From contig CM023539.1 of the NCBI GenBank assembly GCA_013350335.1, positions 25,785,043 through 25,849,042 on the forward strand: a stretch of DNA of 64,000 nucleotides, in the 5' to 3' direction. This stretch comes from Chimonanthus salicifolius. Taxonomy: Eukaryota; Streptophyta; Magnoliopsida; Laurales; Calycanthaceae. The notes under the pieces are model-generated. The model ran no database searches. It worked only from the letters and a program-made list of their open reading frames with translations, and was not told where the DNA came from. Of this stretch, positions 58,209-64,000 are shown piece after piece (position 1 is the stretch's first letter; every line of letters begins with the position of its first letter). Both the position numbers and the translations under genes were made by a program.

Positions 58209-59045
58209 TCAGTCTTGGTACACAGGATCGGCTATCGAGACCTCGTTCTCTTCTTCAGGAATGGGGAACTCTAAAAATGGCTTTAGTCGTTGTCCATTAA
58301 CCTTGAACGCACGACCACTTGTAGGATGCCTGATCTGTACTGCCCCATATGGAAACACTGATGAAACAATGAATGGGCCTGTCTATTTGGACTTTAACTT
58401 CCCAGGAAAAAGATGCAGCCTTGAATCGTACAACAAGACCTTCTGACCAACTGCAAAATATTTTCTCAAGATGTGTTTGTCATGAAACACTTTCATCCGG
58501 TCTTTGTACCTTTTAGCCGTGTCATAGGTTTCATTTCGTAATTCCTCCAGCTCAACCAGCTTAAGTTTCCAATGATGTCCAGTAGAGTCTAGAGCATAAT
58601 TGAAAATTTTGATTGCCCAATAGACTTTTTGCTCTAGCTCGACCGGAAGATGACAAGCCTTCCCATAAGCCAGATGGTAGGGTGACATTCCTATGGGTGT
58701 CTTGAAAGCTGTACGGTACGCCCATAGAGCATCAATGAGTCTGGAAGACCAGTTTTTCTGGTTGGATTGACTGTCTTCTCGAGAATATGCTTAATCTCTC
58801 TATTCGAAATTTTCACTTGGCTACTTGTTTGCGGGTGATAGGGAGTAGCCACCTTGTGCGTCACCCCATATGATTTTAACAAGTTATCCATTGGGCAATT
58901 GCAAAAGTGTTTACCCCCATCACTAATGATGGTTCGTGGAATTCCAAATCTAGAGATAACATTTTCTTTTAGGAAACGGATGACAACCTTGTGGTCGTTG
59001 GTTTTTCATGCCACCGCCTCGACCACTTTGACACATAGTCTATAT
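58209..59045 (-). pseudogene. Athila-like integrase C-terminal half
   Basis: On the - strand: YVSKW near 59040, a DDE Asp region ISDGGKHF (about 58920), [20 protein letters not shown] with the catalytic Glu position read as Lys (usual SGQVEVSNRE), [20 protein letters not shown], and the tail ending EVSIADPVYQD at a TGA (58211-58209). The wording is that of the Athila clade. At least two frameshifts occur (near 58690 and 58980). The core's first Asp, RT and gag are not in the window; the sequence stops near 59100. Confidence 0.85.
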
Positions 59046-59132
59046 GATCAGTGTGCCTGGTGTCTCATTCCAATATTCGCTAAGTATATACATTATGTGG
59101 AATGACTCATGTTCATAGACACCCTGTTTGTG

Positions 59133-59359
59133 CTAAAACCTGAAAATGCCGCATCTCATGACATCACACACTTGGGCAATATACTTAAATTTGTGAATTA
59201 AACGTGTCCAAGAATCTTGGATTGATTTGGATCCAGAAAAGAGATCCGTAATCCATGGTCTGTGCCTATCTTCAGAAGGGTGAATTGAATCTTCAAATGA
59301 CACATATGAGGTGTGAATGTATGTATCATCATTGGCATTCAAAGGTGTATAAGCAATAT
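59133..59359 (-). other. Unrecognised open frame cut by the Tekay B LTR
   Basis: A - strand frame reads NANDDTYIHTSYVSFEDSIH, HRPWITDLFSGSK and IQDSWTRLIHKFKYIAQV, then CDVMRCGIFRF and a stop. The composition (Trp, aromatic and charged residues well mixed) looks like real protein, not random LTR translation. Its upstream end is cut at 59360 by the LTR start; the residues beyond are LTR sequence. It may be the last exon of a host gene, or belong to the Athila element. I do not recognise the family. Confidence 0.35.
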
Positions 59360-60819
59360 TGTAACACCCCGAACTTTCATTACTTATGAATATATTGGAA
59401 TATTCCATTTAAATTGCGAAGTAAATGAATTTAAAATTAGATTGTTGAAATGGATATTAGGTGGGCAAGGTAAATGGGTTAATTACCCAATTAAAACCCA
59501 ATGGATCATGGGTGAACTTAATTTTAAAGTAATTGGGTAAGGTTAAAGTAAATGGGTAAAAGGTATATGGGTCAACTACCCCAATTAAAATCCAATGCAT
59601 AAAAATCCACCTCAGCAAGTGAGGTGGCATGTATGTAATGTGGCATTGTCATGTGGCATACATAGAAGCCAACTAGGCAAGGTGCCACATCATTAAGTGA
59701 CATGGCCAAGATCGGACCCAAGTGCCATGTGGTGACCAAGCCACCACATGCATGGCCGGCTATGTTATAGTTGACTTGGTGAACCATGAGTGAGTTCAAT
59801 TGAGTTAAGTTATTACTTGAGTTGAGTTGAGAAGTTGAGGAGTTTCCATCTCAAGGTGACTCGTTAGAAGTCAAAGAGGTTTCTTAGTTTAAGCCAAGAG
59901 TCTCCTTTGTTAAGCCAAGGGACACATGGGTTAAACCAAGCCATGATGAGAGTAGATAAAGAGATGAGGTTGTTACTTAAAAGACACCAACCAAGGGCCT
60001 GCTCACACCCCTTGGCCGACTCCACTTCTTGCACACAAAGAGATTTCCCTCCTCTCCTCTTCTCTTCCTCTCCCATTTCCATCTTTATACTTGGAGACTT
60101 TTGAAGAGCAAAGGAAGAAGAAGGATTAAGGAAGGAAAAGACATACCAAAAGAAAAGAAGGAGACGGGAAAGAAGGTATATTTTAAGTTTAGCAATATGG
60201 GATTAAGACTAAGGAAAACCATAGGTTTGGCCGAACCCATGGGTTCCATAGCTGGTTGGAATGGATGGCCAAATGGTTATAAGGCCATGGAATTGGAAAT
60301 CCATTCAAAGGAATGGTTATGGGTTGAACAAAATAAGATTAAAACCGAATTCATGCTATGAATGAAGGGATTATGGAAAAGACTCTAACCTTGACTAATG
60401 GGTTAGATAAACTTAGTAAACGAAGGGTTGAATATGAAATTCATGTTTAGATATGAATAATGATGGATTTCATGGAGAACGGCTTTACAAAATAAGCAAA
60501 CAAAAAGGAATGACAAAGAGTCAGTCGACTGAATTGGTGCTGGCCGAGCATACAAGTGTATTCTGGGTGTTTCAGCTGATTGAATCTTATGATTCAGTTG
60601 ACTGAAAGTGTGTTGGCTGAAGAACACAAAGGTTATTTGGGAGTTTCAGATTCAGTCGATTGAATATGATTGGCTAAGAATATGTAGGGTCTATTGGTAT
60701 TTCAGCTGACTGAATCTAAGATTCAGTGGACTGAACATAGACCTATGAGACAAGTAATTGATTTATTGTGTTTCAGCAGACTGAATCTTATGATTCAGTC
60801 GACTGAAGGTATACTTACC

Positions 60820-61379
60820 TATAACAACCCAACCCGAATACAGGGTTTAGGGCATGACTCAGTGTGATATTGTTCGCTTTGGGCCTCGCACATAAGCTCG
60901 AACCCGCACTGTTTTGCATCTGGACCGGGCCTCACACTTGAATCAACATAGGTGGCTTCTTAATAAACCCACCCCCCTTTTCTTTCCCACCGATGTGGGA
61001 CTCTTAAGGGAGGGGTAGGGTATCGCAATCACCCCCCCTAAAGTCTCGAGCCGTCCCCGGCTCGACTCCGGTCCAGCTCAACAACTCTAGGGAAGGATGA
61101 TAGGCCCACACAGTTCGAGTGTTGAACTCGGCTCTGATACCAAATTTGTAACGACTCGACCCGAATACAGGGCTTAGGGCATGACTCAGTGTGATATTGT
61201 CTGCTTTGGGGCTCGCACATAAGCTTGAACCCGCACGGTTTTGCATCTGGGCCCGGGCCCACATGCCCTGGTCCAAAAGGCCTCACACTTGAATCAACAA
61301 AGGTGGCTTCTTAATAAACCCACCCCCCCTTTTCTTTCCCACCGATGTGGGACTCTTAAAGGAGGGGTAGGGTATTACA
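60820..61379 (-). mobile_element. TRIM (terminal-repeat retrotransposon in miniature)
   Basis: The 560-bp element has LTRs at 60820-61027 (208 bp) and 61147-61379 (233 bp) and a 119-bp internal part. The target duplication TTACC is perfect (60815-60819, 61380-61384). Primer site TGGTATCAGAGC (- strand, 61131-61142) is a perfect initiator-Met match 4 bp from the 5' LTR. A polypurine tract TAGGGGGGGTGAT (- strand) adjoins the 3' LTR. There is no coding capacity, as in all TRIMs; it must use another element's enzymes. It resembles the widespread Br1/Katydid-type TRIMs (GTGATATTGTCYGCTTTGGG) and shows no 5S-like sequence, so it is not Cassandra. Confidence 0.93.
61131..61142 (-). other. TRIM primer-binding site
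   Basis: The reverse complement is TGGTATCAGAGC, identical to the plant initiator-Met consensus. Confidence 0.93.
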
Positions 61380-62218
61380 TTACCAAACACGTGAATAGTT
61401 GGTTGATGATTCAGCTGACTGACTCTTTGATTCAATCGACTGATTGTATACTGGTCGAACACACATATGATCTGATCCAAACTCGGCTGAATGAATCTGT
61501 GATTCAGTCGACTGAAAGGACATTGATAGAGAACACAGAGGATTTGAACCAAAGTCAGCGGACTGAATCCATGATTCAGCCTATTGGAAGGTTACGGGTC
61601 AAGTATATACAGTATCGAGTTGTGTTTTAGCCTACTAAATATTATTATTTAGTCGACTGAAAGTTTACGGGTAAAGCAAAGACTGTATTTGGGTGTGATT
61701 TAGTCGACTGAATTTGAATGTTTTATTTTTGGTTAATTTTCAAGATACTTTTGTTTATCCAGAAGGATGTAAAGGGTAATGAAAATTAAATAGATAATCA
61801 AATTGATATATATGTGGTGAAATTTGATAAGGTAAAGTGGATCGATTCGTTTTCACGTGATCGTTAGCATTGTGCTTGCAAAACAAAAAAAGGGTAGTAT
61901 ATAGGATGTTGGTAGGATTCCTACCTTGTTGAGACACTATGGATTATACATATAACACTGGTCTCTATTTCAAAAAATGATGCTTTACTTTGATTAAACA
62001 AATGATATATATTTATGAATTGAATTTCAATGATGTTATGTAATTTGACAAGAAAGGGCATTGTTGCATTCATTATCTCATGCATGGCATGGGAGGGAAT
62101 ACATGGGACCAACAAGCCAAGTTTTGAGTGGTCTGGACATGATTTGGGCTTGAAACTAGCTTGTATGAAACTATGTGAACTATTGATGTGTTGGCCATGT
62201 CCGGGATTGATAGAAATG

Positions 62219-63140
62219 GTGGACACGGAATACAAGAAGGGTGGACACGGAATACAAGAAGGTCCGGAAGTTTGAACGAGGCTTGCGACCTAACATAAGA
62301 GCCAAAGTCGCTATCTTCAAGTCAACTACTTTTGCAGAAGTGGTCAGTCGAGTTAGCATAGCCGAATAAGAGTTGACGGAGACAACCAGATTTGTGGATA
62401 ACAGACGAGTTCAGAGCCGGGGAAGTACTTTCCGCCCGCACAAGAGATTCAGACCCAACTTTGGGAGACCCTCGGCCTCTACTGGTATTACTGGAGGTTT
62501 TCGTCCCAATCAGCCCTCCTCATTAGGACCAGTCTCTCAGGCTCTCGAGGTGTTAACACCTGCTTTGAGTGTGGCCAGCAGGGCCATTTCAAGAGGGAGT
62601 GTCCGCAGAACAATAGGCCTTCTCACTCCATGGGTTCTTTCCGCCCTCCAGCTCTACCAGCTCAGTCACAAGCATCTCGAGCACATAACTAGACAGGACG
62701 AGCACCCATTCCGACAGGATCTGGATGGCTATATACATTAGTTCCTCCTCCAGAGACAGTAGATCATTCGGTGATTCAAGGTATGGCAGTAGTTGGTAGT
62801 TCATATGCTTTTGCATTATTTGATTAAGGAACATCCCACTCCTTTATATCTGTTACATTCATATTTGCTACTGGCACCTTAGTACAACAACTGTCCACTG
62901 CACTTACTATTGCATCCCCTATTGGTGACACATCACTTGGTCTAATCTGCACCTCTGTAGACACTGAACTTGCTAAGTTCAGATTTAAATTCAATTATTT
63001 GTTACTTGAGATGACAGAGTACGATAACATATTTGGCATGGACTGGTTGGCTACCTTCCAGGCTGGCATTGACTGTCATCTTCGCCGGGTGATATTTTGG
63101 TCACTGAGGGAAAACGGTTTATAGTACATGCCAACATGCA
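62219..63140 (+). pseudogene. Tekay B gag C-terminus, zinc knuckle and protease
   Basis: Gag begins mid-protein in a 22-bp tandem duplication (62219-62240, 62241-62262); the second copy reads VDTEYKKVRKFERGLRPNIR. A TAA interrupts at about 62368. The knuckle CFECGQQGHFKREC is complete at 62561-62602, one frame away from the open frame 62373-62741. The protease site reads FALFD-stop-GTSHSF at 62815-62840, so the Ser of DSG became a stop. The flap-like GMDWLATF follows. Confidence 0.88.
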
Positions 63141-64000
63141 GAGCATTCCTATGACCAGAAGATTACATGAAGAAATGAACCATTTAGTACTGAACAACAT
63201 CAGACTAGACAAGGCGCCAATGGCTGAACTACCTGCGGTAGTGAAAGACTACGTAGAGGTATTCTGACAGAACTCCCTCGTTTGCCTCCAAAAAGGGAGA
63301 TTGACTTCGAGATCAAACTTTATCTTGGCACTACTCCTGTATCATTGCCACATTACCGGATGGCCCCAACAGAAATGTTTGAGCTGAAGAAACAGATTGA
63401 TGAATTGCTCAGACTAGGATGCATTCGACACAGCACCTCATCCTGGGGAGCACCAGTACTATTTGTAAAGAAGAAAGATGGTACTCTTCGGATGTGTGTG
63501 GACTACAGGAAACTGAATCAACTGACCGTCAGGAACAAGTACCCACTACCCAGAATTGATGATCTGTTTAATCAACTTAGAGGCTCCAACCATTTCTCCA
63601 AGATTAATTTGATGTCAGGCTAGCGTCAAATTTGCGTTAGGGATGAGGACATAGAGAAGACGGCTTTCAGAACTCGGTATGGATTGTATGAATATGTGGT
63701 CATGACTTTTGGATTCACCAATGCACCAGCTGTATTCATGGACTTGATGAACAAAATCTTTCGTCCTTATCTGGATAAGTTTGTAATTGTCTTCTAGACG
63801 AAATCCTGATTTATTCTACCAGTCGAGAGGAGCATGCTGAGCATCTGAGGATAGTCCTGGACATCTTGAAGAAGAATCAGTTATATGCCAAAGCAAGCAA
63901 GTGCGAGTTCTGGCTATCTGAGGTCAACTTCTTAGGACATGTTATATCAGTAGAAGGAATAGCCGTGGACCCAACAAAAGTGGAGGCGATTAGAGACTGG
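63141..64000 (+). pseudogene. Tekay B reverse transcriptase, runs off the window
   Basis: Linker ([20 protein letters not shown]) and RT fingers ([20 protein letters not shown]) are open in 63282-63623. After a TAG (63621-63623) the palm goes on, [18 protein letters not shown]. The FIDD site (about 63793) is frameshifted by one base and its second Asp codon is GAA (Glu). The thumb ([20 protein letters not shown]) reaches the window end. Confidence 0.9.

Larger units (their letters stand above)
60520..61712. repeat. GATTCAGTCGACTGAATC dyad array in Tekay B LTR
   Basis: TTCAGCTGACTGAATC-ttat-GATTCAGTCGACTGAA and variants recur at about 60521, 60571, 60646, 60702, 60774, 61410, 61485, 61553, 61625 and 61693. 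Each is an inverted repeat with a 14-16 bp stem. Spacing is close to 70 bp in most intervals. The TRIM splits the array. Confidence 0.85.
59360..62218 (+). repeat. 5' LTR of Tekay B, 3' end lost, TRIM inside
   Basis: TGTAACACCCC at 59360. It shares with Tekay A the GGTTTGGCCGAACCC palindrome (60224-60238) and the purine-rich AAGAAG leader-like segment (60105-60175). No GGGGCGTTACA end is found before gag. The stretch 61747-62218 is AT-rich with no feature. Confidence 0.65.
59360..64000 (+). mobile_element. Second Tekay-type gypsy element (family B), runs off the window
   Basis: It starts with TGTAACACCCCGAAC, the Tekay LTR start. After about 2.9 kb of LTR-like sequence gag-pol follows on the + strand, 60-80% similar by eye to Tekay A. 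The LTR end, primer site and gag N-terminus are missing, so a deletion joins LTR sequence to gag near 62218. A TRIM is inserted at 60820. The element continues right of the window. Confidence 0.85.

Noticed and set aside
58186..58446. Plus-strand 86-codon frame
   Set aside because: It is the antisense of the Athila integrase tail, which is clearly coding on the - strand.
61131..61142. tRNA gene fragment
   Set aside because: Only the 12-base complement of the tRNA 3' end is present, at the expected distance from an LTR. It is a primer-binding site, as are 10004, 18840 and 27954.
60820..61379. SINE, or Cassandra TRIM with 5S promoter
   Set aside because: LTRs, primer site, polypurine tract and 5-bp duplication show a TRIM. 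No 5S rRNA-like segment is present.

Overview
The window is nuclear DNA of a flowering plant. It is almost entirely LTR retrotransposon sequence. The only host gene I recognise is a broken copy of POL2, the catalytic subunit of DNA polymerase epsilon. GT-AG introns, initiator-Met-tRNA primer sites, chromodomain Ty3/gypsy elements, SIRE-, Tork- and Athila-like elements, a TRIM and a hAT-type MITE all point to an angiosperm. I cannot name the species. I found no intact protein-coding gene, no tRNA or rRNA gene, and no CRISPR array.

Layout, left to right. 1-943 is the 3' end of a Tekay-type LTR. 2577-9684 is a rearranged SIRE-like copia element on the + strand with two LTRs. It keeps an env-like reading frame and repeated polypurine tracts, and it carries an opposite-strand SIRE LTR fragment. 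10018-23349 is a SIRE LTR on the - strand, split by a full-length Tekay gypsy element (10684-22127) with a perfect 5-bp target duplication, GTAAC. 23350-23650 looks like the promoter and leader start of POL2. A second copia element (23651-28147) sits in that leader.

POL2 exons 1-4 lie at 28236-31859. A LINE remnant lies in intron 2. After exon 4 the gene is lost and replaced by a gypsy remnant (about 32281-35175) and a Tork copia element (35561-44242, target duplication TATTA). The Tork element is itself broken by a hAT-like MITE (38901-39426, 8-bp duplication GCCATGGC) and a SIRE solo LTR (40301-42118). The POL2 C-terminal zinc-finger exon reappears at 48709-49056 with frameshifts, so the locus is an internally deleted pseudogene.

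Further right are a gypsy solo LTR (51111-53024), Athila integrase remains on the - strand (58209-59045), and a second Tekay-type element on the + strand (59360 to the window end). A 560-bp TRIM (60820-61379, duplication TTACC) is inserted in the LTR of that last element.

The order of events can be read from the nesting: SIRE before Tekay A; Tork before the MITE and the solo LTR; Tekay B before the TRIM. All element genes carry stops, frameshifts or lost catalytic residues, so none looks autonomous. The most unusual pattern is that three LTR families each carry an array of short palindromes: GGTTCGGCCAT...ATGGCCGAACC, GATTCAGTCGACTGAATC, and CGACC-N2-TCGG. In Tekay A these palindromes differ between the two LTRs by loss of whole hairpins.
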